A stretch of DNA of 64,000 bases from Moringa oleifera. Its lineage: Eukaryota; Streptophyta; Magnoliopsida; Brassicales; Moringaceae. The DNA is taken from the NCBI GenBank assembly GCA_021397835.1, contig JAJFZO010000230.1:3280001-3344000 (forward strand), written 5' to 3'. The notes beneath the pieces are model-generated. The model did no database searches and was not told the origin of the DNA. It saw nothing but the letters and a program-made list of their open reading frames with translations. Shown one piece after another: positions 1 through 11,960 of this stretch (position 1 is the first letter of the stretch; every line of letters starts with the position of its first letter). The position numbers and the translations under genes were made by a program.

Positions 1-165
1 TTAATGAGAGAATGAGGCTAACCCAAAGAAGATTAAGGCCATTGTTGACATGGAAGTGCCTAAGAGCATCAGAGAAATTTGAACTAAATGATGTGCTTAT
101 TCAACTACTGGTACTAAAGCACCACAAGACCCTTATCAATCAAGAAAATGAAGAAAACCGCTCTT
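1..165 (+). repeat. 165-bp segment shared with the gypsy RT at 13004-13168
   Basis: Positions 1-165 match 13004-13168 with one mismatch (A at 12, T at 13015). The first roughly 75 bases are gypsy pol sequence (frame encoding ANPKKIKAIVDMEVPKSIRE, the stretch after the RT domain). The remaining roughly 90 bases are not recognisable pol. The copy lies in intron 7 of the SERK gene, opposite in strand, and runs off the left edge. After 165 the copies diverge abruptly: here into apparent intron sequence, at 13 kb into a fold-back. Confidence 0.9.
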
Positions 166-491
166 GCATAATGAGATATGAGTGCCCTTGTAGATTGAAA
201 ATGGCAACAACTCTTCCAGCTTGTCAGCCGATAACATACATGCCTAGGAAATTTGGAAGGGAAAAAGCAAATCATACTGATGATTTACATTATGCTGAAG
301 ATGCAACTAACAGGCCCATCATGAGGACAATAGTCAACAAACTCATGTATGGAAAACATTACAATTTAGGCCAAATCAGTTTCAGAAAGCTGATCCCATG
401 AACACCACTGGTTAACCCAAGTTTATGAAAGTAAACATACCACAAACAGTCTATCAGTTCATATCCAAAATAAGCATGTTAGAAGGATTAC

Positions 492-3400
492 CAGGAGAAG
501 AAATTGGGGGCAGTGGGACAAAAGGTGGAGGAGGAGAGAAAGGAGGAGATCCTGGGCAGGGGTGCCCAGTCACAGGGCCACATAGATCCAAGTTATTAGC
601 AAAACTGCAGATGGGAAACCATACCATTACGCTTAGCCTTCAAAAACAACAAACATAACAAAAATCGGATGATAAAGGAATAACCTAATGGGAGTAAAAA
701 GTGAGAAAGAGCCATTATCCGGCACCACTCCAGAGAGACGGTTGTTTGATAGATCCCTGCATTCAACAGGATAATGTGAGAATTACTATTTCGCTGTCAA
801 AACAATGCCTGCAAGAGATAGAGTGAATATTCTTTGAAAAAAATAGTGAGATGAATTCGGTACTCACAGTACTTGAAGGGATGAGATATTAGTCAATGAC
901 ATGGGAATAGGACCTGTCAGACTGTTGTTGTTAAGCCGTCTATCCTTACACAAACAGTAGAGCAACAAAAGACATTAAGAACAGCAAACCAATTAAGAGA
1001 TATAACTAGTAAGCAACATGTTGCACAGTAATAAAGTTAACCATACGTAACCAAAACACCTTAATTTCCAAATTACATGTTAAAGAGTTTATCTCTACAT
1101 ACAATTCATTATTTTGTATAGTATAAATTCTTTCTATTTTTTTCAGTTTGACCATGAAATCTTCTTCTGTGCAATGTAAACTAAATACATTATTTAGAAA
1201 ATAGAGAATTGAATCTAGAGGCTAATGCGATTTGATCTAAATACTGAATACTGAATATAAAAAGTCAACTGCAGAGCAAATACACTTACAGAAACCGCAA
1301 TTTTGAAAGCTTGCCCAGCGAGCCCGGGATAGGACCAGTGAAACTATTCAAGTAAAGATCCAAGCTCACCAAGCTTGTCAGATTCCCAAGATCACTAGGA
1401 ATCACTCCGCTTATGTTGTTACTGTAGAGTTCCCTGTTCATAAAAATGCAGGTGAATAATTTGTACAAGAAAAGTTCAAACAGGATAAGATATCAAGTAT
1501 AAATTCATCAGACAAACATGTTCTGATGACTTCCATAAACATATATCATGCGAAATTCAAAAACTTCGCAAAAGGACATTTTTGGGAAACTTATACTATG
1601 ATCTGCAAAACGACTTCATGATCCATTCATTGGAAGACATCTGTACCACAGAAAAATTTTTGGTTTAACATATTTTACAACCGCTTTTACATGGGATATG
1701 ACATATGTTGTTAAATATCGACTTTCCAATTTCGAACTGCCCACTAGAATGAATGCCTCAAAAAAGAAAATGGAAGCAGAGCCAACTAAATATCATCTAG
1801 CTCTATATATTACTGCCAGATTTATGATCATTGTTCAGATTTCAGGTCAATGACCTCAAAATTTTCTTCTGGCTTTGACAACCTGGTTAATATTGGCTAA
1901 ATCTGCAGATGAACGACCGCACTAGTTCCCAAAAAAGATTTGATGTTGAAATTAACAAGCACGTGAACTTTGCACCAACACTCAATTGTACCTTATCACA
2001 TGCTTGTTATGGAGATACATGAACTCATGCAAGCTACATCATGAAGCTCACACCTTATCGGAAAGAAAAATCAACAATTGTCACTACGTCAGTTGCATAC
2101 ATGGTGACACCATGTCATTCATCATAATGCATTTTAATCCAAAGCTGACATAATCTGCCCCAAGTGCATGTCAATAAGCAAATTTCCGACGGAATTCATG
2201 GGAAAAATATTGGTTTCAGGAGACATTATGAGTTGACAAGTTCAGGGTTAGATTGATAACAACTCATGTCCAGTTAAATGTTTGGAGACTTGGGTTCTGT
2301 TTATCCCATATAATTTTTCAGATGAAAGCAACTTTCATGAAAATATGACTTCCCTGTATGTTTGGAAAGGTTGGAAACATATAACATCAATCAATATCTC
2401 TTTTCCTTTCCATAGGAACATCAACTAATATCTTGAACAGCCTACTTAAAATTTTTAGCAATAAGTCATCTTTGATATGGGAAATTGTCCAAATTCCCTT
2501 AGCCAGCACATGTTCTTAACTGATGGACCTGTCTAACCAGTGCCTCTCATACTTTAATTTCACAAACTACACCATTTTGAAGTATAATCTCAAATCTGAT
2601 ACAATGAAGATATGCTACATTGATATTACAACACCTGAAAAACTGGCACCAAGAATTAACCTAGTTGGAGAATCTATCTTGCATTTCAAAGAAACGATTC
2701 ATCTTATTCAACAAGTCAAATTTCATTGTTAGTCTTTTATATAGGTATAACACGAGGTAACTAATTTTGGTAACTTGAATGCTCAGGGAAACAGATTCTG
2801 CAGTCAATTGCAATTCACTGCTTTTCAGAATCATATTTCTTTTTCTTTTTCATATTTCATTTTGGCGAGGAAAAAATGACAGAAATTTGATTATAAGTTA
2901 GATAAAGAGAGTTTTATTGATCAGAAAATTCAGACAGATTTGCCCCAAGCTAGCAATTTTACTGGTTTGCATGTATATAAGAAGTAACAGGTCACAGTTA
3001 TAAGGAAACAATAAAGACAAGTAAACACAAACCAAAAGAAGAAAACATAAAGGGGGGGGACTGTCTTTTAATCTTCTTGCTGGATATGTGTTTGTTTGTT
3101 CTCTCCATCCACATAAGCAAAAACGATTCTGGCTGCCGAAAGTCCGCATTTGTCTCTTTTTGGTATAAAGTCCAAACATACGAAAACTCATTATTCAAGT
3201 TCTCCCACTTTTTGTGGTCTCCCTACCAAATAATGAATTGCATTTTTTCAGTAATTTTTTTCAAGCCAGATAGGTTTGCAGGCACATTTCGACGTGATTC
3301 TTACCACTTTTTAATAACTCATATATAACACATATTCCACCAATTGTAATTAACAATCTGATTTTCCCAACAACTTAACCACTTCATTTACATGCAGAAG

Positions 3401-4885
3401 AATGTAGCTTGTCCCAAACATGATTGGGAAGGAATACCCATTGACAATAGGAGATATGGAAGTTATAAATTGATGCACCAACATGGGATTATTTTAACAG
3501 AAAAAACCAGATGAACAGTGTTAAACCCAAAGCATGACTTACAAGTACTGCAAATTCTTAAGCAAGCCGAGCTGTGGAACTAATTGACCAGACAAAGCTG
3601 CATTCCCTAGATCACTGAAATATTAATTAAAGGAAAAAAAAATCATACACGGCATCTTTGGCATCTCTGCAAACAAAGTCTGAAAGGAATTTAGAATTTC
3701 GTGAGATCCAACATTTGGGCAAGTAAGCTTACACTCGTATAACACTATTATCATTGTTGCATGTAACATGGAACCATGTGCACGGATTGACAAGGGCAGG
3801 ATCCCAACTTTGTAAGACATTGTTTGGATCATTTAAGTTGGTTCTTAGGCTGTGTAGGGCATCACCTGTTTCCATATGTAAACAGAGACAATGGAGACCA
3901 TCATTGCAAAGACCACAATTAGAGCCAAGGCAGAGAAATTGAATAAGCACGAACATATTTAGCTGGGGCAAAAACTATAAACAGCCTTAAACATACAGAG
4001 TTTTGAAGACATAATATTTCACAAAAAAGGTCAAAGACATGATTTTGACAAATTAAGGGTAAATTACCTTAAGTGTGATTAAAACATTTTCCTCACAAGC
4101 AGAAAGGAATAGTCAAAAATAGTCCTTTTCGTGACCTAACATGAATTTCATAATTCCAGAAAAGAATAGAGTTTCATGAAAGGAAATTGGCAAACAGTTC
4201 AAAATACCAAACCCAGTGATTACTCTCACAGTAGCATCCACTCATCAACTAAGCCTACCAAAAGCTTGAACCCACCTCAAGCCATAAAGTCATAATCGCA
4301 GATTTTGATAAAGGCATTTTCCCGAGCAAAGAGCATTTTTCATAGGGAAATATTCTCAAATAACCTATAAAGCTCATTGCAAGAAAAGCCATGGGCGGTA
4401 CAACTGTTAAGATTTTATCTATGGTACTGAATAGATCAATACCATCTTAAATTAGCCATAATTAATATAAACACATAACCTGGAAAACATCAAGAGGGAA
4501 AAGGAAAACTTAGATTTAAACCAAAAGAAAGAAAGGAGGAAAAAGAGGAAACCCCAAAAGTGTTAGCCAAATCTCATCATCACCTTAGACACCTTCACAC
4601 TTGTCAGAACACTCTCATTTCTCCCTCCCACCAAAAAAAAAAAAAAAAAAGAAGAAGAAAACCTCATTGTTACTGATCAAGACATATAAGAATGAGGATC
4701 ATGCTCCCAAAAATTTTTGGAGAAAAAGAAAACACAAAAAGCAGCAATGAAAAGCAAGCAGCCAACAAAAACATACACACAGAGATACACAAGTACACAC
4801 CTTCCATGTTAGCATAGACAAGCCGCAATGGATGCACCAACAAGATCAGGAAGAGCAAACCAAAAGCCCCAACCTTCGACTCCAT
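492..4885 (-). CDS. SERK: SERK-type LRR receptor kinase, 5' part (exons 1-7), truncated by window edge
   Basis: Plasma-membrane co-receptor kinase of the SERK1/2 type, which pairs with ligand-binding LRR kinases in brassinosteroid, immune and developmental signalling (family knowledge). Seven exons read on the minus strand: 4885-4801, 3865-3733, 3614-3543, 1433-1290, 939-868, 756-685 and 604-492 (last end inferred at a GT). All show GT-AG borders and join in frame. They encode a hydrophobic signal peptide ([16 protein letters not shown]), the N-terminal cap ([27 protein letters not shown]), five LRRs in 72- or 144-nt exons ([43 protein letters not shown]), then the start of the Ser-Pro-rich hinge ([18 protein letters not shown]). 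The exon sizes 133/72/144/72/72 fit the SERK gene plan. The transmembrane and kinase exons lie left of position 1. An in-frame ATG at 4894 would add three residues. Assignment to SERK is strong; the exact paralogue is not decided. Confidence 0.95.
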
Positions 4886-4895
4886 ATCTGACATA

Positions 4896-4961
4896 CTACA
4901 CTCCCAGCTTCTTCTCGATCTGCTCAGATCCAAGCAACAAGGCACACCCCAACATCAACAT
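4896..4961 (-). promoter_or_regulatory. Upstream ORF in SERK 5' leader (21 codons)
   Basis: In the presumed 5' leader an ATG at 4961 (a second in-frame ATG follows at 4955) opens a 21-codon frame that ends in TAG at 4898-4896. This is one base before an in-frame SERK ATG at 4894 and eleven bases before the conventional start at 4885. The peptide would begin MLMLGCALLLG. Whether the transcript includes it is not visible here. If it does, it could lower or condition translation of the receptor. Seen: the frame. Inferred: any regulatory role. Confidence 0.4.
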
Positions 4962-5099
4962 GAGCAGCAGAACCAAAACCCTAGCCCTCAAATCCCACCA
5001 TTATCGGCCAAAAATCACCTCAATCAAATCCCTGATCCCTCATTAATGAGACCCGCAAAAGCCAAGGAAAGTAATAGAAGAGAACCAGAAAAGGCAAGG

Positions 5100-8000
5100 A
5101 GCACAAAATCGGTTAAGGAATTTATGTTTCCTCAAGACATTTTGCTTTTACAAACTGCTAGACTGTGTTGCTTTTTGGCAAACAAAAAAATTACTTTCCC
5201 TTTTGTCTATTTATATTTTTGAAAAATGAAGAAGAGCAGTTAAGGCTTTATTTATTTAATATATATATAAATAATTATAATAATTAGTACAATAGAGATC
5301 TGATATAATTTTCATTTCTTTTATTGGGTAGAGTTAGGCTGCAGGGAAATCCACTGTTATGGGCTGTGAAACGACATGATGGGTGAATGTAAAAGGGCAA
5401 AATTAAAAAGACCTAGAAACAGCTATGGACCCACAGCAGCCCACCAACACACTCATTTTAGATCACATTAGTACCCAGCTTAACCAAATGGCGCGTCGCC
5501 GCGCGTGTTTCCCTGAGTATTGTTGACCTCTTAGCCGTTTTAGCACTTCCTGACAATGTGCTGCACCGTTCTATCATTTCTTTTTTGCAAAGGAATTTGT
5601 CATTTTTAGTTCTAGTTAAGTCATTCTCTAAAAATATTCAATTTCATAGAGTAATTGAATTATTCTTTGATCCATTAATGTTATGAAAATCAAAGAACAT
5701 TTGTCTTCAAAATGATTTCTCTCTCTTCATTGCTTCATACCTCTTTTCATCATTTTCTTAAAAAAAAAAGAATAATCATTTGGATCACAAGCTGCCAGCG
5801 AAAAATGTGAAAAATGCAGTTTTGTTAACATTAAAGTTGTTCTAAGGTGATATTTTAGCATATTGGTATGAAATTTAGTTGCATTTTTCTGTGAAAAAAT
5901 ATTTTTTCGAACAATTTGTTTTGTTGAATTTTGTGAACAAAGCTCAGAAATTCACATTTGGTTTGATTAAAAATACAGTATGTTCCTTAAACATAAGGTG
6001 AATGCTAAAATATATATCTTCATTTTGATGAATTATGTGACCATTTCGTTGCAAAAAATAATCAATTTTTCTTATGCCGGTCTGAATGTGTAAATATGAT
6101 AAATTAAGGCAAAAAAAGAGAGAGTGAAATCACTAGACAAATCAAAAAATAAAGTCATGTAATTAATTTGCTGAAAGAAACACATCTTGAAGTTTAAATT
6201 AAAAAAACAAAAACAAAATACGAACCACATTGCGTTTATCTGATTTTAAAAAATTCGACGGAATCAATTAAAAAAAAGGTAACGGAGACAACAAATGAAT
6301 ATTTTTTCATACTTTTGCATGCAAACTTTCAACTCAAAATGCTAAATAATGACCACAAGCACTATTTTTATTTCTTTCACTTAATGAGTTTGTAAAGACA
6401 AAAATATTGAACAACGTAAATAAGTTAGAAACTTTGTCTTGAAAGATTTCAAAAATGATACAAAGGACTTGCTGAAATTGGATGATTGATTTTGCAAGCC
6501 AAATATGTGAAACTGTTAAACAACTTAGATATGTTCTGTGAAGAAAAGAAGAGTATACAGTGACATTTCGGGTAGACTGTATGATATATATTTTTACTTC
6601 TTTTGATTGAAAATACGCAAAAAAAAAAAAAACTTAAAAAAGCAATTTACAAGTTTGATTATTTTTAAGAAAAAAAACTCCTTTACCCAAGTTAAATCCA
6701 AAATTTTCCTTTTTGAGCTATTGGTATGTTCTCAAAAATGTGTAATTCTCTAAAATAATGTGCTCATTTATTAATACATTTTACATTTAATATTTTTTAT
6801 TTCATGCTTCATATTATTTCAGTTTCTTAATTCATTTATAAGTAAAATATATCAAGTTCCTTACGTATATTATTTGTGTCAATTTACACTTTTATTTATA
6901 AAGTATATTTATTTAAAGCTTTTTTTTTACTCTAATTTTCATGTTATCTTTCCTTTCGTATTTTTGTATTAAGTTTAACAATAAATATATACATATACAT
7001 TATGAAACTACATATTATAATTTTTGTAAAAATTTAAAAACACTATCATTAACTTACACTTCATTTTGCGCTTCAAATATATTTTTTGATAACTCTTGAG
7101 CAGTCTTTATCCGTGACCTCCTAATCCTCTTTCATCTTCTTCTTTCTCAATATAGTCACTTTGTTAATAACTTACTAATGTACAAAATTGAATTTTTTAC
7201 CATGAAAAAAGCATTTTGTGGCCAAAATGGGATTGAGGATACATGAAAAAAAAATAATTATGTGATGGGTAATAATATTATTTTAAATAATTCAATTATA
7301 TTAAGTGTTTTGAGTAAATGAAAACATCATATTGAAATTAAAATAAGATACAAGTATTATATAATGTAACGTATTTACTTTATTTTTTATGAATTAATAT
7401 TTAAATATAACACAGTTACTATTCCGACATGCACAATTTGAAAAATACATGTAGTATTACATTTAATTATAAAAATATTAAATAATCATATAAGTAGGAT
7501 TCTGTAGACACAATATGGATATCATTTTGATTTTACTTTGTCAAGAATTATGATATGGTATCATAATTTATATATATATATATATAAATTTTTCTTAATC
7601 CATGGCAATCATATAATTATTATAAATATTAAATAATCATAAAAATGTAATTTGTTAAACATTGTATGTATTAGATGAGATGTCATTGAAGTTCTATTTT
7701 CTTAAATTGTGATATGAAATTATGATTACATTTGTTACTATTTTGTCTTAATTATTCCGTTTTTAATCGTATAATACTATAATAACATAAGCTTATATCA
7801 ATTATGTCAATATAAATAAAAAAAAGTGAAATAGTTCATAGTTTTTGAATTATGAACACAATTCATTAAAATTTTTATTTACACTTTTACAATTATGAAT
7901 AAAAATAATAATTCATGGTTTATTAAATTTTTTATTTACAATTAAATAATCATGAACAAAATATGAATACTTTTTAGTTCATTAAAATTTTATTTATAAT

Positions 8001-8560
8001 TTTATAATTGTGAATAAAAGTAGACATAATTCATAGTTATTTTTAGACCTTTATTCATAAGCATAAAATTACATACTATTTTATTTTCTAGATAAAAGAT
8101 TATCAATTATTCGTTAATTTTAAATATTTTTAAAGAGTATTAAATTGTAAATAAAAAAATAAGAATTTGAATTAATAATTTTTTAATAATTTAAATTAAT
8201 GTTTAATGTTAAGACTTATTTATTTTTTTAATAATCTACAAAATTGTTAATAATTACTTAATAATTTAATAATCTAAAATTCAATTTTTATTTAATTTTG
8301 TTGATAATATGTTTTTTTTTACAAAATCAAAATGTTTTTTATAAATTATATTTTTGTATTATTTACAAATATTGTCACACTACATATATTGTCAATAAAA
8401 AGTTTATCCACAAAAGTTTCATACAATAAATAAAACAAACTCATATACTAATTCGTTTTCGTACTACACTTTTTTCAACACACTTAACGCACCAATTCTT
8501 TTTTATACTATATGATATAGATATCTATGATATTTTGTGTACTTGAAAAACCCACAACAT
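5100..8560. other. AT-rich intergenic region upstream of SERK
   Basis: No gene is recognisable. The first few hundred bases are presumably the SERK promoter. A TATA-rich stretch at about 5251-5275, some 370 bp before the ATG, could hold its TATA element, but nothing fixes the transcription start. A short (TA)n tract lies at about 7567-7588. The rest is low-complexity A/T sequence with scattered stops in all frames. Confidence 0.5.
7858..8035. repeat. Degenerate AT-rich tandem repeat (about three units)
   Basis: Three diverged copies follow one another, each starting with a form of attcattaaaatttttattt and ending with a form of aattatgaataaaa. Units start at about 7860, 7911 and 7976, so spacing is irregular (about 50-65 bp). 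Sequence simplicity makes chance similarity possible. Confidence 0.3.
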
Positions 8561-9135
8561 TCATGCAAAATTAGACCAATTAGGGATCCCCATGGACATT
8601 AGTCCTTAAGCTCAGTCGTGACATCAGTCCTTCCACTCAACTTGGACATTAGTCTTTAAACTCACCCCTAATATCAATCCTTCAAGTTAATTATAACATT
8701 AATCCTTAAGCTTAACCTTAATATCAATCCTTCAAGTTAGTTCTAATATTAATCCTTAAGCTCACCCCTAGTATTAGTCCTTCAAGTCAGCTCTGACATC
8801 TTTCAACCCAGCTCAAGAAATTTTGGATCAGTTTGGATTTTTCAATGTATCTTATCTTAATCGATGTCAAGACCTTTAAATATTCTTTTCAAGATATTCA
8901 GCTAAAATCTATCATGAGATACGTATAAAATTAGGACTTTTTATAAATCCCAAAAGGGAAGTTTCTAGTCCCAAAGCCTATAAAAAAGCATTCAGATATA
9001 CTTTTAACATAAGCTGCCATAATGATTATTTTTTCATAATATAATACTGATTTAAGCATCATAGCCTCTTTATACTTTTTTATAGGTTTTTTTTAGGCTC
9101 TAACTACCAATCAAACCAATTTTGAATGCCAACAC
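8560..9135 (+). repeat. Probable 5' LTR remnant of the gypsy element
   Basis: The region holds a TATA-like box (tataaaaaa, 8979-8987). About 60 bp further on, at 9046-9068, is a stretch reading actgatttaagcatcatagc. This resembles the actgacttaagcgtcgga motif common near the R/U5 part of Tat/Ogre-like plant gypsy LTRs (from memory, not searched). The placement upstream of gag on the same strand fits. The borders are estimates, and no second LTR was found to confirm it. Confidence 0.5.
8596..8795 (+). repeat. Four tandem copies of a 50-bp unit
   Basis: Four exact-length 50-bp units run at 8596-8645, 8646-8695, 8696-8745 and 8746-8795. Each begins with a form of acattagtccttaagctca and contains a second, related half (a form of atatcaatccttcaagtt), so the unit itself looks like an older 25-bp duplication. 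Copies differ by several substitutions and no indels. They sit in the probable U3 part of the LTR remnant, where such arrays often form enhancer-like repeats; that role is inferred. Confidence 0.85.
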
Positions 9136-9934
9136 TTTACATTCTATCAACATACGAATTCCATTAACACACTTCAATGTAACTCTCAAGCTTTTTTAAA
9201 AAATTACATGACAATATATATTATGACAATCATTTCAATACTAATAGCACATTTTTAATATAATTGAACACACCACCACCACTTCTTCTATCACAACAGA
9301 CTTTAATGCAATCTAACATATCATTACCATTTCTTCCATCACACATTTCAATGCAATGTAACATAATGGCAACCATACTTTACCTTCAAATTGTTAAGTT
9401 ATAGCAAATGGTTTGATGAACTTTATTGATTAAAGATACAAAGGCTTTTCAACAGCACCAAGTAACATTTCTAAGTGATTAGGATTACTATCGTACTCTG
9501 CAAATGCCTCTTGAACCAACTCTATACTGTCATCAACTTCTTCCTTCAACACGACCTCTCGAATAACTCTAGTATTCCTATTTACAAAAGACCCACCAAC
9601 ACATGCTTTCTTGTGTCATATCTAATTTTAGTAGCTTTGATAAACTCTTTTAACAAATAAATCATCTCGTGTTTCGTATGGAATATAATGTTTCATATTA
9701 TCATATTTAATATATGAATAATGAACATACTTATGATTATTAAAAGTTTTAAATGACATATTTCAAGAAGTTAGTTATACTTATATCGTACTTGTCTAAC
9801 ATTCTATCAGCAAGCATCTAAGTCTTGTTGTGATGTTTAAAATTTCAAATATTAGCACTGTAACTTAATTCTATAAATATATGCATATCAACCACTTTTC
9901 ATAAGTAAAGTAGTACTATACCATTCAAAAATGT

Positions 9935-10172
9935 AATATCTACATGAAGCACATGATGAATCATGATTCATTTTATCTCATACAAATTTTGACAGCATAT
10001 CCTCATAATTCTTTAAGTACGTGACTTATGTAGATATTGTTTAGTACTATTTTAATCAAAACACTGATAAATATTCATTAGTATGTACCTAAACAACGTA
10101 GGACATGTTGCTCGAAATTTTTTATGAGATAAAATAAATCAAATTTATGCATCATGTGCTACAGATAAATAT
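9935..10172. repeat. Inverted repeat, about 60-bp arms with 120-bp spacer
   Basis: The left arm (about 9935-9991) reads aatatctacatgaagcacat and continues to attttatctcatacaaattt. The reverse complement of the right arm (about 10113-10172) reads aatatttatctgtagcacat and continues to attttatctcataaaaaatt. The arms are diverged but clearly paired, and weaker pairing continues outwards through gtactatacca and gtgttatacca. It lies between the LTR remnant and gag. It may be a MITE or a nested insertion; no terminal motif or target duplication was established. Confidence 0.7.
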
Positions 10173-10949
10173 TATATTTCTAAATTTGAATTGTAAACTG
10201 CCAATTCCATTGGTATAACACTTGAAAGCTATCATTTTCATATCAATATTTTGCCAATTTCATCACTTATTTGATCATTAAAAGGTACTTCGATCGCACC
10301 AACAATAACCTATGACTTTTTTCCTTGTTATATAGATTTTCTTAACTAAACCATCATCAATCATCCTTTGGAGATCATTCTTCACCTGTAAACATCAAGC
10401 TACCTGATCTTTTCAAGTAACATTATGGGTATCATCTATGGAAAAATGCAATGAATAACCATAAATCAATTAATCATCTCTATAACCATGCCACTAAAAG
10501 CTTGCTTTACTAGTTAAATGATGGATAACCAAGAAACCAACATAATATCAAACCCACTTTTGATAATTCACACCACTTAGCTCGCTTTGGCCCTATTTGG
10601 ACACATACTTTAATAATTTGCTTGTCGCCTCCATTTATTGTCATTGTGGCTCTATGACCATCATTGGCAGTAACAATAATGGTGGGAACAACATTGTAGG
10701 TTAGTGCTATTTTTCATGCTATCTTGCCTCCTCTAATCACTATAGTAGGCACGACGTCCCACACCATCCTACCCCTCGCTTATGATATTACCCAACACTC
10801 ATGTGCCCACCATCCTTCCTTTCTCTCATCCCAAATTGCATCAAGAGATTCTTCGCATTGCCATATAGGAGGTGAATAACTTAAACTAATCAATGATGGT
10901 GTCATAGTGAGAGAAGAAATATTAGCATACGCTTTTTATGATGCTTTAA

Positions 10950-11660
10950 GTAGGCAAAACACGAAGAACATGGAGAAAATATTAATGAAGACGAAAAAAT
11001 ATATTAACCAAGAGGAAGATCATAAAAGGATGTTAAAAGCCTAACATAAAGTTACCTAAGCTCGTGAAGGCCAAAGTAGAAGAAGAGTCAAAAGTTCCAC
11101 CAACCTTATCCTAAGATAAAGAAGGATGTAAAAAGTGAAGGACGAACGATAAGTCCACGAGGTGGCCATTAATTAGATGAGGGCGAAAGGAAATATATCA
11201 CTCTTACAACATCCAAAAGGCATATTTTGATACATATTAAGAACAACTGTTAGTGAGATGACCAAAACGTATGTTGTCAGACACGAATAATTGAAACCAT
11301 GGCAAAATTTTCAGTTTCATTAAGACCATGGCTTGGCACCAAAGAGTGCCATTAGTTGAAAAATAAGATAAAGAGCTGATATAACAAGGGCTCATCTTTA
11401 GGTAGGTTGAAAAACCCAGAGAAAAAGCTCAAGGCCTACATAAAGAAAAAGACTAAGAGAGGAGTAAAGAACAAGAGATAAGCCAATTACTCAGCCTTAA
11501 TAAAATGTATAACTAGTTAATGATGATGAAGACATCTAAGATATCAACCTTATCATTGGGGGGTTGGACATGAATGTGATAGCTGGCAGACTTACATCCG
11601 AAAGAGAGACATCGTTGAGAAGGATTACATGTCTGAGGAAGAGGAAAGAGTGATATAAGG
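10950..11660 (+). pseudogene. gypsy gag remnant
   Basis: Broken frames resemble the C-terminal part of plant gypsy Gag. Around 11281-11400 a frame gives KFSVSLRPWLGTKECH, followed after a stop by LKNKIKELI. This corresponds to the usual K-x-C-x-x-H-x-D-x-G-H-x-T-x-E-C-x-x-L zinc-knuckle-like segment with its first cysteine and histidines lost. Around 11540-11590 the frame reads INLIIGGLDM, matching the segment before the protease. Stops are frequent and no product is possible. Upstream gag sequence cannot be separated from noise. Confidence 0.6.
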
Positions 11661-11689
11661 TTCAAAAATTTCCTAGAATGGATAGTATG

Positions 11690-11960
11690 TATGTTTCTTA
11701 TATGTAAACTTGGAAGGAGTTATCACCCTCACCAAGATCCATTGTTAGTCACTATAAGGATGGTTAACAAAAATGTAAAACATGTTTTGATTGATAATTG
11801 AAATTCAATAGACATTATGTATTATCAGGATTTTAAGAGAATGGGCTTAGGTAGAAAAAGCTTGAAACCATCCCACACCTCATTGATTATCTTTAGCGGA
11901 TACAACATGGTCGTTGAGGCACTATCGACTTATAACATAATAATTTGGTGGCTTTGCCTG
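11690..11960 (+). pseudogene. gypsy aspartic protease remnant
   Basis: A frame through 11712-11935 reads GVIT, then VTIRMVNKNVKHVLIDN, a stop, and NSIDIMYYQDFKRMGL. It matches the retropepsin segment that normally reads V-L-V-D-x-G-S-S-x-x-V in this clade, with the active-site triad altered to DN-stop-NS. It sits between gag and RT, as expected for Ty3/gypsy. Non-functional. Confidence 0.65.

Noticed and set aside
425..658. Gly-rich plus-strand frame
   Set aside because: It is the reverse of the Pro-rich SERK exon 7; the glycines are antisense prolines.
10300..10450. Possible minus-strand gag-like segment (HNVT, then VKNDLQRMIDDGLV)
   Set aside because: It resembles the Gag segment before the protease in another gypsy clade, but it is one short, broken match in AT-rich DNA and cannot be separated from chance.
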